DNA from: Paractinoplanes durhamensis
GTDB taxonomy: Bacteria; Actinomycetota; Actinomycetes; Mycobacteriales; Micromonosporaceae
Length of the DNA: 64,000 bases
Assembly: GCF_016862175.1 (NCBI RefSeq)
Contig: NZ_BOML01000088.1
Span: 1-64,000, forward strand
Reading direction: 5' to 3'
This document shows positions 37,201 to 45,262 of the stretch, one piece after another. The notes under the pieces were generated by a model, which was not told the origin of the DNA, made no database searches, and was given only the letters and a program-made list of their open reading frames with translations. Made by a program: the position numbers and the translations under genes. Position 1 is the first letter of the stretch. Each line of letters begins with the position of its first letter.

Positions 37201-38945
37201 TGTCGGCGATCACGGCCGACCTCGCGGCCGCCTCACGTGGCACCTTCCACCTGCTCGACCTGACACCGAAGCCGGACCCGGCGGACCCCGACCTGCGCCG
37301 GTACGCCGAGGATCGGGACGGCTTCAAGGCCGAACTGGCGGACCGGCTTCGCGAGCGCGGCGAGCGGCCCACCCCGGTGCTGATCGATCGGGAACTGGCC
37401 CGCTTCGAACGGCTGCGGGCGGCGCTGTCGGCCGTGCAGGCGGTCGAACAGGCCGGCGGATCAGCTCATTACCACAGCGTCGACCTTACCGATCCCGCCG
37501 CCGTCGAGAGTGCCATGGCCGGCGTGCGCGAGACCGGCGGCCGGATCGACGTGCTGCTGCACGCGGCCGGGGTGGAGATCAGCCACGCCCTGCCGGACAA
37601 GGAACCGGCCGAGTTCGACCTCGTGCTCGGCGTGAAGGGCGACGGGCTGTTCAACGTGCTGCACGCCGCGCGTGGGCTGCCGCTGGGCACTGTCATCGCG
37701 TTCAGTTCGGTCGCGGGCCGGTTCGGCAATGTCGGGCAGACCGACTACAGCGCCGCGAACGACCTGCAGTGCAAGATCTTGAGCAGTCTGCGGCGCAACC
37801 GTCCCGAGGTCCGGGCCCTCGCGATCGACTGGACGGCGTGGGGCGACATCGGGATGGCCACGCGCGGCTCGATCCCCACGCTCATGGCGCGGGCCGGAGT
37901 CGAAATGCTCCCGGCTGCGGCCGGCGTGGCCTGGATCCGGCGGGAGTTGACCTCCGGCTCGGCCGGCGGCGAGGTGGTTGTCGCCGGCGCGCTGGGCGAG
38001 ATGGCCGCCGAGTATCACCGGACGGGCGGGCTGGACCCGGCGAACCTGCCGGCCGGCGGACCGGTTGCGGCTTCCCCGATCGGCATCAGCGTCCACGACG
38101 GACTGGTCGTGCACACGACGCTGGACCCGGCGACCACACCGTTCCTGGACGACCACCGCATCGGCGGCACCCCGGTGCTGCCGGGGGTGATGGGCATCGA
38201 GGCCTTCGCCGAGGCGGCCCGCCTGCTCGTGCCCGGCTGGCACGTGGTGGCCGTCGAGAACGTGGACTTCTCGGCGCCGGTGAAGTTCTACCGCGACGAG
38301 CCTCGCACGCTGCGCGTCACGGCGCTGGTGCGCCCGGCCGGCGCTGACCTGCTGGCCGAGTGCCGGCTGTCCGCCGAACGCACGCTGCCCGGCACCGGCC
38401 AGGTGCAGCGCACGATCCATTTCACCGGGTCGGTACGCCTGGCCGCACAGCCATGCCCGGCCGGCCACGACGAGCGCAAGGTGGCCGCGCAGGCGCCGGA
38501 GCTCAGTTCGGACGAGGTCTACCGGCTGTACTTCCACGGTCCCGCCTACCAGGTGGTCGGCTCGGCGTGGCGTCAGGACGACGGCGCGGCGGCCCGCTTC
38601 GCGCCGGGCCTGCCGATCCAGACCGGCGCGCCGACCCTGACCGCACCGCGCCTGGTGGAGCTCTGTTTCCAGACGGCCGGGCTGTGGGAGGCCGCCCAGG
38701 AGGGTCGGCTGGCCCTGCCGGGCCACGTCGACGCGATCCGGCTCGGCGCCGACCCGGCGGAGGATCCCGGGCTGCTGGCCGTGGCCCGGCCGGACGGACG
38801 GGGCGGCTTCGACTGCGTGGTCCGCACCGGCGACGGCGCCGTGGTGGTCCGGGTCGAGGGATACCGCACGGTGCGGCTCCCCGAACCGCTGCCCGAGGCC
38901 GTGGTCGCCCCGTTCCGGTCGGCCATGAACAGCCTTGCGGGATGA
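31281..38945 (+). CDS. Iterative PUFA/enediyne-like synthase, KS-AT-KS-ACP-KR-DH
   Basis: 2554 residues. KS1 (about 10-475) has the full triad Cys219, His353, His393. AT (about 610-935) has Ser712 in GHSLGEYGA and SHAFHTS (His814), the pattern usual for malonyl-CoA. KS2 (about 985-1540) keeps Cys1254, His1401 and His1441 in unusual contexts (VSHETYTP, TGHAMGAG). A Pro/Ala linker leads to one carrier domain near 1635-1715, where the site reads LGVDTVK, with Thr1663 where Ser is expected. KR (about 1850-2230) has TGAAGS, Ser2143 and Tyr2156. The C-terminal hotdog dehydratase has His2292 in HRIGGTPVLP, but Glu2460 where Asp is usual. No enoyl-reductase or thioesterase domain is present. The order AT-ACP-KR-DH is that of PUFA and enediyne synthases. 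The start overlaps the dehydrogenase stop and follows GGAGG. The product is unknown. Confidence 0.9.
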   Translation: MTVPHAAPAPVAVVGLGAIMPDAPDAATFWTNIKGGRYSISDVPPERWDPGLFYDPDPHAPDKTYSRIGGWVRDFTWDPLGWRLPVPPAVSAQMEDGQKWSVAAARSALLDAGWPDWTVDPERVAVIIGNAIGGDKQYRTVLRVQLAEVAHRLSAAPSFAALPPAVRSAVLAETRESFLAGLPEITEDTMPGELANVIAGRIANLFNFRGPNFTTDAACASGLAAMSAAVRGLQAGDFDAAVTGGVDRNMNAAAFVKFCKIGALSATGTRPFDAGADGFVMGEGAALFVLKRLADAERDGDRIYAVLLGLGGSSDGRGKGITAPNPVGQRLAVERAWQIAGLDPALATCVEAHGTSTRVGDATELGSLSEVFAKAGATTGSIALGSVKSNIGHLKAAAGAAGLLKTVLGLHEKVLAPSLHFVQPNPNVDWDAIPFRVNTELREWPAPRHGIRCAGVSAFGFGGTNFHAVVEEYRPGRHRPPGQTSRSYAGADLGRRTSASAGVPEPAAVSAGVPRPPLRGAAVVGGRDAADVAGQLARLAADAAAGRAPAPAAPDPALAGAAVRVAIDYADAADLAAKATKAVEALRADDPARWRLLRAQGVFRGRGAPGRMAFLYTGQGSQYVNMLHELRAREPVVAEAFAEADRVMAPLLGRPLSAYIFDEGTDEATRRRLEQQLMQTEITQPAVLATDLALTRLLDSYGLRPDLVMGHSLGEYGALVAAGALSFEAALEAVSARGREMASLTMTDNGAMVAVFGPLEEIERIVAETDGYVVVANINSSKQAVVGGATEAVQRATTAFQQAGLTATRIPVSHAFHTSIVAPASEPLKVALRRLDVRAPALPIVANVTGEFYPADADVETMLDLLGRQVASPVQFVRGLRTLYAAGARVFVEVGPKKALHGFVEDVLGDDVTALFTNHPKAGDVVSFNQALCGLYAAGLGFTPPAAGRPAISEPIATGNPTTAGRTPMTTDRYTELGHLFADVLERGMHVYTGSSPGRPPATVAEPVVVTGAALGLPGVQRVFDDENVARILAGQQFIDTIPHRLRRAMVDRHITRLVKRESGDPTFETIDNESDVVKLAGRGAPVDLVTEFGVDAERDVALDNATRLAIGAGFDALRDAGIPLVKQYKTTTLGTTLPDRWGLPASMRDDTGVIFASAFPGYDNFAKDIERYVTDRGRREQLLALEAVRDRLDADGPATAEVDRRIVDLRHLLATDPYAFDRRFLFRTLSMGHSQFAELIGARGPNTQINAACASTTQATALAEDWIRAGRCRRVVVVSADDATSDALLPWLASGFLASGAAATDDIVEEAATPFDRRRHGMIVGMGAAAFVVESADAARERGLQPICEVLGAVTANSAFHGTRLDVEHIGQVMDRLLEQAEARGVRRHAIAPETVFVSHETYTPARGGSASAEINALRRVFGAEADAVVITNTKGFTGHAMGAGIEDVVAIKALETGLVPPVPNFKEPDPELGSLNLSTGGAYPVRYALRLAAGFGSQIAMSLLRWTPLADGRHRAPSELGYAYRIVDPAAWQRWLTEAGGPGAQVEVRQRRLRVADSGAPVARPAPAVPVPAAAPVPVAPSVVIDQHVAAAPPARPAPAVEPAVAQVTAPPEPIRPAAVEPPAGDQIAEAVVEIVSGLTGYPPDLLDVDLDLEADLGVDTVKQAEVFAAVRERFAVPRDDELRLRDFPTLSHVIGWVREKTGEPASRARAGAGSPNTAAVTGDAATVVGDLAATDGIVRRMPVAALRPESAACVPTGVTLDAGTRVVVLPDQGGVGDALVTRLTRLGVQVVTLDPDDPGAALEPALAAGPVHGVYWLAALDDEGGLDTLDLGGWRAALNRRVRGLYTTMRRLYDDSPFLVTASRLGGYHGYDEAGATCPMGGAVTGFAKAYRRERPDALVKAVDFEVSRKTAAPADRLVEETLRDPGCVEVGYADGRRWGVGLAERPFPVADAELGPDQVFVVTGAAGSIVSAITADLAAASRGTFHLLDLTPKPDPADPDLRRYAEDRDGFKAELADRLRERGERPTPVLIDRELARFERLRAALSAVQAVEQAGGSAHYHSVDLTDPAAVESAMAGVRETGGRIDVLLHAAGVEISHALPDKEPAEFDLVLGVKGDGLFNVLHAARGLPLGTVIAFSSVAGRFGNVGQTDYSAANDLQCKILSSLRRNRPEVRALAIDWTAWGDIGMATRGSIPTLMARAGVEMLPAAAGVAWIRRELTSGSAGGEVVVAGALGEMAAEYHRTGGLDPANLPAGGPVAASPIGISVHDGLVVHTTLDPATTPFLDDHRIGGTPVLPGVMGIEAFAEAARLLVPGWHVVAVENVDFSAPVKFYRDEPRTLRVTALVRPAGADLLAECRLSAERTLPGTGQVQRTIHFTGSVRLAAQPCPAGHDERKVAAQAPELSSDEVYRLYFHGPAYQVVGSAWRQDDGAAARFAPGLPIQTGAPTLTAPRLVELCFQTAGLWEAAQEGRLALPGHVDAIRLGADPAEDPGLLAVARPDGRGGFDCVVRTGDGAVVVRVEGYRTVRLPEPLPEAVVAPFRSAMNSLAG
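34172..34187 (+). promoter_or_regulatory. Internal ribosome-binding site and ATG within the synthase gene
   Basis: GGGGAGGA followed after five C residues by an in-frame ATG (codon 969), exactly at the boundary between the AT and KS2 domains, where MTTDRYTELGHLFADVLERG looks like a genuine protein start. It may be a fossil of two fused genes or a working internal start giving a separate KS2-ACP-KR-DH protein of 1586 residues. Confidence 0.55.
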
Positions 38946-38959
38946 GGGGGACGGGCAGC

Positions 38960-41900
38960 ATGCTGCAGACCATTCGGCGGCTGGCGATCGCGACCCGCGG
39001 TGAGCCGGCGATCCGCGCCCTGACCGCCGTGCGCGACCTGAACCAGGTGGGCGATCAGCCGCGGATCAGCACGGTCGTTCTGTACACCGAGCCGGACGCC
39101 GACGCGTGGTTCGTCTGGGCGGCCGACGAGGCGGTGTCGCTGGGTTCGGCAACCACCCTCGACCCGGTTTCCGGTGACCGCCGGTCCCGGTACCTCGACG
39201 AGGAGGCAATGCTCGACGCGCTGGTCCGCGCCCGTGTGGACGCGGTCTGGGTGGGCTGGGGCCTCCTCGCCGAGCGGGCCGGTTTCGCGCAGCGCTGCGC
39301 GGAGGCCGGGATCGTGTTCGTCGGTCCGGACAGCACCACCATCCGATTGCTGGGCGACAAGGTGTCCGCGAAGCGGCTGGCGCAGCAGGCGGGCCTGCCG
39401 GTGGCGCCGTGGAGCGACGGGCCGGTCGGCGACCTCGACGAGGCCGTCGTACAGGCCGGCCGCATCGGCTACCCGGTGGTGGTCAAGGCGGCAGCCGGCG
39501 GTGGGGGGCGCGGGATCCGGCTCGCGCACACATCGGCGGAACTCGCCGAGGCGTTCGCGTCGGCACGGGCGGAGGCGCGGTCGGCCTTCGGCGACCCGAC
39601 GGTCTTCCTGGAAAAGCTGGTGCCGAACGCCCGGCAGGTCGAGGTCCAGGTGATCGCCGACGGGTACGGGCAGGTCTGGGCGGTCGGGGTGCGCGACTGC
39701 ACGCTGCAACGCGGGCACCGGAAAGTGATCGAGGAGTCCGCCTCGACGGTGCTGGACGCCGCGGCCGAGAACGCGATCCGCGACGCGGCGGTCCGACTGG
39801 TCACCGCCGCCGGCTATCGCAGCGCCGGCACGGTCGAGTTCCTCGTCGAACCGGACACCGGACGATGGCTGTTCCTGGAGGTGAACCCCCGGCTGCCGGC
39901 GGAGCACCCGGTCACCGAGGTCACCACCGGCCTGGACCTGGTGAAGCTTCAGCTGCAGGAGGCCTGCGGCGGCCGGCTCGCCGGTGGGCGACCGCCGGTG
40001 CGCGGACACGCCGTCGAGGCCACGCTGTGCGCGGAGGACCCGGAGGACGGCTTCGTTCCCGCACCCGGCCGGCTCGCCCGGCTCGTCCTGCCGATCGGCA
40101 CCGGCATCCGGGTGGACTGCGGTTTCCGCGAGGGCGACCAGATCCCACCCGACTTCGACTCGATGATCGCGAAGATCGTGGCCTGGGGGAAGGACCGCAC
40201 CGAGGCGCTGTCCCGGCTGCGGCGTGCCCTGGACGACACCACGGCGATCATCGAGGGCGGCACCACCAACCGATCCTTCCTGCTCGGCGTGCTCGGCCGC
40301 GCGGAGGTGCGGGCCGGACGCTACGACAACCGCTGGCTGGACCGGTTGACCGCCGAGGGAGCGCACCTGCCCGCCGCCGATCCGGTGGCGCTGCTGATGG
40401 CTGCCCTGACGTCGTACGAACTCGACCAGGCGGCGGACCAGGCCGCGTTCCACGCGCGGGCGCGGCGCGGTCGCGCCGAGTCGACCGGCCCGGTGGGGCA
40501 GCGATGCCGGCTGCGCTATCGCGGTCAGCCCTATGACCTGTGGGTGTACCGCACCGGCCGGCGCAGCTACCGAATCACCGGCGCCGGTGTCGCCGACCTG
40601 GTCGTGGAACGGCGGGACGGCTACCAGAGCCGGGTACGGGTCGGCGACCGGTCCTACCGCGTCGCCGCCATCGCGGAGGGCGCCACCATCCGGGTGAACG
40701 TCGACGGATGTTCCCATGTGATCTCGCGCGACGACGGCGGCGTGGTGCGCAGTGCCGGCCCGGCGTTCGTGGTGTCGGTCCTGGTCGCACCCGGTGACCC
40801 GGTCACCGTGGGGCAGCCGCTCGCGATGCTGGAGAGCATGAAGATGGAGTCGACGCTCACCGCCCCCGTCGCGGGGACGGTGGTGTCGGTCGAGACCGCC
40901 GAGAACGTGCAGGTGGATGCCGGAGCGCCGGTGATGCGGATCCGGCCGGGTGGCACGCGGACCGATGCCGCGGGTGCGCGGCTGGAGTTCACCGGGCTCG
41001 TTGCCGCCCCACCGCCGGGCGCCCCGCCGTGTGAGCGGGTGTACGCGGCCCTGCGCGGTTATCTGCTCGGTTACGACCTCGACCCGGCCTCGGTCCGGGC
41101 CATGACCACCCGGCAGCGCCGCCTCGGCGAAATCGCCCAGGCCGCCGACCCTGGCCTGCTCACCTGTGAGAACAGCCTGCTCGACCTGTACGCCGACGTC
41201 AGCGCGCTGTATCGGCCGCGTGGCCCGGTCGAGGCGGACGACGCCGCCACCGACGGCAGCGCCCAGGAGCATCTGCTGTCCTATCTGCAGTGGCTGGACG
41301 TCGACCGGGCCGGGCTGCCCGACGAGTACCGTCGCCGGTTGGAGCGGGCGCTGCTGCGGTACGGCGTGGCCGGCCTCGACCGCACTCCGGAACTCCAGGA
41401 GGCAGTCCTGTGGATGTTCCGCTCGCTGCGCCGGGTGGGTGAGCTGGCGCCGGTGGTCATCAACATTCTGGAACGGCGGCTGCGGCACCACGGTGACCTC
41501 GCCCGCCTGGCGGACGCCGATACGCGCGAGCGCTTCGACCGGCTCGCCGCCGCGGCCCAGGGACATCATCCCGTCATCGCCGACCTGGCCCGGGACATCA
41601 GATTCCGCTATCTCGACGAACCGCTGCTGGACTCCGCGGTGGCCGAGGAGTACGCCTGGGCGGACAGTGCTCTCGACGCTCTGAGCGCCGGCCCGCCGCC
41701 CGAGCGGGCCGACCTGATCGACCTGATCGACCGGCTGGTCGGCTGCCCGCAGCCGCTGCGCGGTCTGCTGCTGCGCCGCTGGCGCGGCACCACCGATCCG
41801 GCCGCGCACCGGATCCTGCTGGAGGTCTACACCCGCCGCTTCTACCGCATTCGTACGCTGCCCGCGCCGCTGATCACCGAAGTGGACGGCCAGTTGCTGT

Positions 41901-44521
41901 GCGGCGCGGACTACGACCTGACCGAAGACAAGATCCACCTGGTGACGGCGTACGCGCGGCTGGCCGACCTGCCCCGAACGGCCCGCGCCGTGGCCGCCCA
42001 CCTGCGCACCGACGGCGCCGGTCGCGACGTGGTGGTGGATCTGGCCACCTGGCGGCACGGGGAGCCGATCGACGCCGAAGGCGTCCTGATGGAGCTCGGC
42101 AAAATACTGCCGGAGTGCGACTTCGGCCGCCGGCTGCGGCGCCTCGACGTGACCGTGACCACGGTCGATGGCTCGGCCCCGGAGCGGTTCCGGACTCATC
42201 ACGTCACCTACCGCCAGCACGACGGCGAGTTCGTCGAGGACCGGCTGTACCGCAACCTGCATCCGATGCTCGCCAAGCGGCTCGACCTGTGGCGGCTGGC
42301 GAACTTCCGGCTCGAGCGGCTCCGGTCCGCCGAGGACGTCTACCTGTTCCACGGGGTCGCCCACGACAACCCGGGCGACCACCGGCTCTTCGCCCTCGCC
42401 GAGGTCCGCGACCTGCGGCCCACCCAGAACGCGGGTGGCGCCCTGCGGTACCCGGGCCTCGAACTGATGGGACTGCGGGCGTTGTCCGGCATCCGGGAGG
42501 CGCTCACCGGTTTCCCGGCGGCGGACGCGCCGGCCGCGAACCGGATCGTGCTCTACGTCCGGCCGCCGTGGGACCTGACGCCGGACGTGTGGACCGAGCT
42601 GGCCGCCTCGCTGGCACCGCTGGCCGCCGGCGCCGGGCTGGAGAAAGTGGTGCTGCGGGTGCGGCGGCCCGACGGCCGGGACACCGTCCTGCACGTGGAG
42701 GGCTGGGAAACCGGGGTCACGGTGCGCGAACGGCCGCCGGGTCAGGAACCCGTCCGGCCGCTGACGCCGTACCGGCAGAAACTCCTGCGGGCCCGGCGGT
42801 TCGGTGCGCCCTATCCGTACGAGATCGTGCGGCTGCTCTCCCCGCCGCCCGGCGCCGTCTCCCGGTTCCCGGTCGGCCGGTTCACCGAATACGACCTTGA
42901 CGAGCGGGGCGACCTGACCGAGGTCTCCCGGCCGTACGGCCTGAACACGGCGAACATCGTGGTGGGAGTGCTGACCAACGACACGGTGACGGTGCCCGAG
43001 GGAATGGCGCGGGTAGCGCTGTTCGGTGACCCGACCCGCGGCCTGGGCAACCTCGCCGAGCCGGAATGCCGGCGAGTGATCGCCGCGCTCGATCTGGCCG
43101 AGCGACTACGCGTACCGGTCGAGTGGTTCGCCCTGTCGTCCGGCGCTCGGATCGCGATGGACAGCGGCACGGAGAACATGGACTGGATCGCCGTGGTCCT
43201 GCGCCGGCTGATCGAGTTCACACAGGCCGGCGGGGAGGTGAACATCATCGTCACCGGCATCAACGTGGGTGCTCAGCCGTACTGGAACGCCGAGGCGACG
43301 ATGCTCATGCACACCCGCGGAATTCTGGTGATGACCCCGGCGAGCACCATGGTGCTGACCGGCAAGCAGGCGCTGGACGCCTCCGGCGGTGTCTCGGCCG
43401 AGGACAACTTCGGCATCGGTGGCTTCGACCGCATCATGGGACCGAACGGCCAGGCGCAGTACTGGGCCGCCACCCTCGGCGACGCCTGCGACGTCCTGCT
43501 GCGCCACTACGAGCACACGTACGTCGTGCCCGGCGAGGCGTACCCGCGCCGGCATTCGACCACCGACCCGGTCGACCGCGACGTGCGGACCTCGCCGCAC
43601 GCCGCAGTGGCCGGAGCGGAGCTGACGTCGGTCGGCGACGTGTTCTCCGCCGAACTCAACGGCGACCGCAAGAAGCCGTTCGACATGCGCTCGGTGATGC
43701 GGGCCGTCACCGACACCGACGCCGTGCCGCTGGAACGCTGGGCGTACTGGCGCGACGCGGAGATCGCGATCGTCTGGGACGCCCGGATCGGTGGCATCCC
43801 GGTCTGTCTGCTCGGACTGGAGGCACACACGTTGACCCGGCGCGGTTTCGTGCCGGCCGGCGGCCCATCGGCGTGGACGTCCGGCACCCTGTTCCCGCAG
43901 GCGTCTCGCAAGGTGGCCCGGGCCGTGAACGCCGCCAGCGGCAACCGGCCACTGGTGGTGCTCGCCAACCTGTCGGGCTTCGACGGCTCGCCGGAGTCGA
44001 TGCGGCAGTGGCAGCTGGAGAACGGCGCGGAGATCGGCCGGGCGATTACCAACTTCCGCGGCCCGATCGTGTTCGTGGTGGTTTCCCGTTATCACGGTGG
44101 GGCGTTCGTGGTGTTCTCCAAGGCGCTCAACGAGCGTCTGGAGATGGTCGCCGTCGAGGGTTCGTTCGCGTCGGTGATCGGTGGCGCGCCGGCGGCGGCC
44201 ACGGTGTTCGCACGAGACGTCACAGCGCGCACGAAAAGCGATCCCCGGGTCCGCGAGGCGGCCGAGAGGCTGCGCGCCGCCACGGATCAGGACGCCGGTC
44301 CCCTGCGTGCCCGGCTGGCCGAGATCACCGCAACGGCACGGTCGGCGAAGCTGCGCGAGGTAGCCGACGAGTTCGACCGGATCCACACGGTGCAGCGGGC
44401 GATGGCGGTGGGCTCGGTGGACCGCATCATCAGTGCCGACCAGCTGCGACCGGACCTCATCGCCGCGCTGGAGCGGGGGATGTCCCGTCCTCCCCGGTGG
44501 CGGCCGAGCTCACCGCGGTGA
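38960..44521 (+). CDS. Single-chain acetyl-CoA carboxylase of eukaryote-like layout
   Basis: 1853 residues. Biotin carboxylase lies at about 1-450, with an ATP-grasp loop KAAAGGGGRGIRL and EVNPRLPAEHPVTE. The biotinyl domain has Lys628 in LESMKMES. A long central region (about 700-1260) has no catalytic motif. The carboxyltransferase (about 1265-1853) includes YPYEI, FGDPTRGLGNLAEPE, LSSGARIAMD and LANLSGFDGSPESM. Most bacteria encode these as separate subunits; the fused order with a central region is that of eukaryotic ACC. It would supply malonyl-CoA to the synthase immediately upstream. ATG 38960 follows GAGGGGG; an ATG at 38942 overlapping the synthase stop is the alternative. It overlaps the opposing phosphopantetheinyl transferase gene by 12 bases at the 3' end. 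Confidence 0.9.
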   Translation: MLQTIRRLAIATRGEPAIRALTAVRDLNQVGDQPRISTVVLYTEPDADAWFVWAADEAVSLGSATTLDPVSGDRRSRYLDEEAMLDALVRARVDAVWVGWGLLAERAGFAQRCAEAGIVFVGPDSTTIRLLGDKVSAKRLAQQAGLPVAPWSDGPVGDLDEAVVQAGRIGYPVVVKAAAGGGGRGIRLAHTSAELAEAFASARAEARSAFGDPTVFLEKLVPNARQVEVQVIADGYGQVWAVGVRDCTLQRGHRKVIEESASTVLDAAAENAIRDAAVRLVTAAGYRSAGTVEFLVEPDTGRWLFLEVNPRLPAEHPVTEVTTGLDLVKLQLQEACGGRLAGGRPPVRGHAVEATLCAEDPEDGFVPAPGRLARLVLPIGTGIRVDCGFREGDQIPPDFDSMIAKIVAWGKDRTEALSRLRRALDDTTAIIEGGTTNRSFLLGVLGRAEVRAGRYDNRWLDRLTAEGAHLPAADPVALLMAALTSYELDQAADQAAFHARARRGRAESTGPVGQRCRLRYRGQPYDLWVYRTGRRSYRITGAGVADLVVERRDGYQSRVRVGDRSYRVAAIAEGATIRVNVDGCSHVISRDDGGVVRSAGPAFVVSVLVAPGDPVTVGQPLAMLESMKMESTLTAPVAGTVVSVETAENVQVDAGAPVMRIRPGGTRTDAAGARLEFTGLVAAPPPGAPPCERVYAALRGYLLGYDLDPASVRAMTTRQRRLGEIAQAADPGLLTCENSLLDLYADVSALYRPRGPVEADDAATDGSAQEHLLSYLQWLDVDRAGLPDEYRRRLERALLRYGVAGLDRTPELQEAVLWMFRSLRRVGELAPVVINILERRLRHHGDLARLADADTRERFDRLAAAAQGHHPVIADLARDIRFRYLDEPLLDSAVAEEYAWADSALDALSAGPPPERADLIDLIDRLVGCPQPLRGLLLRRWRGTTDPAAHRILLEVYTRRFYRIRTLPAPLITEVDGQLLCGADYDLTEDKIHLVTAYARLADLPRTARAVAAHLRTDGAGRDVVVDLATWRHGEPIDAEGVLMELGKILPECDFGRRLRRLDVTVTTVDGSAPERFRTHHVTYRQHDGEFVEDRLYRNLHPMLAKRLDLWRLANFRLERLRSAEDVYLFHGVAHDNPGDHRLFALAEVRDLRPTQNAGGALRYPGLELMGLRALSGIREALTGFPAADAPAANRIVLYVRPPWDLTPDVWTELAASLAPLAAGAGLEKVVLRVRRPDGRDTVLHVEGWETGVTVRERPPGQEPVRPLTPYRQKLLRARRFGAPYPYEIVRLLSPPPGAVSRFPVGRFTEYDLDERGDLTEVSRPYGLNTANIVVGVLTNDTVTVPEGMARVALFGDPTRGLGNLAEPECRRVIAALDLAERLRVPVEWFALSSGARIAMDSGTENMDWIAVVLRRLIEFTQAGGEVNIIVTGINVGAQPYWNAEATMLMHTRGILVMTPASTMVLTGKQALDASGGVSAEDNFGIGGFDRIMGPNGQAQYWAATLGDACDVLLRHYEHTYVVPGEAYPRRHSTTDPVDRDVRTSPHAAVAGAELTSVGDVFSAELNGDRKKPFDMRSVMRAVTDTDAVPLERWAYWRDAEIAIVWDARIGGIPVCLLGLEAHTLTRRGFVPAGGPSAWTSGTLFPQASRKVARAVNAASGNRPLVVLANLSGFDGSPESMRQWQLENGAEIGRAITNFRGPIVFVVVSRYHGGAFVVFSKALNERLEMVAVEGSFASVIGGAPAAATVFARDVTARTKSDPRVREAAERLRAATDQDAGPLRARLAEITATARSAKLREVADEFDRIHTVQRAMAVGSVDRIISADQLRPDLIAALERGMSRPPRWRPSSPR

Positions 44522-45262
44522 GGGCCGAGCCAGCCAGGAGTGCCGCGGCGCCGCGGTGGTCAGGATGTCCGGTCGGTCGAGGGCCACCGGCTGCGGACCC
44601 GGCGCCGCGGTGACGACGGTGAGCACGAACGCGCCGTCCCGGCGCCACCAGCCCGTCATCGGCGGGCCCTCGGCGCTGCGCACGGACAGCGCACCCCAAC
44701 CGTCCCGGCCGGCCGCGCCGAGGGCCACCTCCACGCCGAGGGTGTCTCTCCGCAGTCCGGTCCGGAGCAGCTTCAGGGCGCTCTCCTTCGCCGACCAGAT
44801 CAGGTTGGCGGCGGCGTCACGGTCGTCGCCGTCCGTTCGCGCGGCGACGAGGCCCTGCTCGGCCGGGGTCAGGAAGTCGCGCACGAAGGCCGGGCTGCGC
44901 GGCTCCACCAGCTCCAGATCGCAGCCGACCTGCCGGCCGACGACACAGACGGCCCACCCGGCCCGGTCGGTGACCGACACGTCGAACCGCGGTCGAACAC
45001 CGTCGAGCAGGACGTACGGCGCGCCATCCGGTGCGTTGAGAACTTCCGTACCGGCCAGCGCGGCCGGGTCGGCCGGCCGGCCGGTGACCGCTGCCACCGC
45101 GTGCTTGACGGTCAGCCGGCGCAGCAGGTATTCGTTGCGCCGCTTCGGATAGCGCAGTGCGGCGGCGCGGGCACCCTCGGCCGGGGACAGCCATCGCGTA
45201 TCGGCGGGCAGCGACGCTTCACCCCGGACCAGCCAGCGGGGTGCCGCGAACGGGTCCGTCAT
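44510..45262 (-). CDS. Sfp-type 4'-phosphopantetheinyl transferase
   Basis: About 250 residues. The magnesium and CoA-binding signatures are present: VGCDLELVEPRS near residue 130 and NLIWSAKESALKLLR about 45 residues later, with FVRDFLTPAEQ between. The family moves phosphopantetheine from CoA to a carrier-protein serine. Being next to the synthase locus, it is the obvious activator of the synthase carrier domain, which makes the Thr at that site notable. The start at 45262 overlaps the stop of the hydrolase gene (ATGA). The length is typical for Sfp-type enzymes. Confidence 0.9.
   Translation of the reverse strand: MTDPFAAPRWLVRGEASLPADTRWLSPAEGARAAALRYPKRRNEYLLRRLTVKHAVAAVTGRPADPAALAGTEVLNAPDGAPYVLLDGVRPRFDVSVTDRAGWAVCVVGRQVGCDLELVEPRSPAFVRDFLTPAEQGLVAARTDGDDRDAAANLIWSAKESALKLLRTGLRRDTLGVEVALGAAGRDGWGALSVRSAEGPPMTGWWRRDGAFVLTVVTAAPGPQPVALDRPDILTTAAPRHSWLARPSPR

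Noticed and set aside
31281..38945. Calling the synthase a standard modular type I PKS or mycobacterial FAS-I
   Set aside because: The domain order KS-AT-KS-ACP-KR-DH and PUFA-type carrier context fit neither modular PKS nor FAS-I order.
38573..42694. Very long open frame on the minus strand opposite the carboxylase and the synthase end
   Set aside because: It has no domain, consists of Arg/Gly/His-rich sequence and mirrors the codon bias of the real gene; such antisense frames are normal in very GC-rich DNA.
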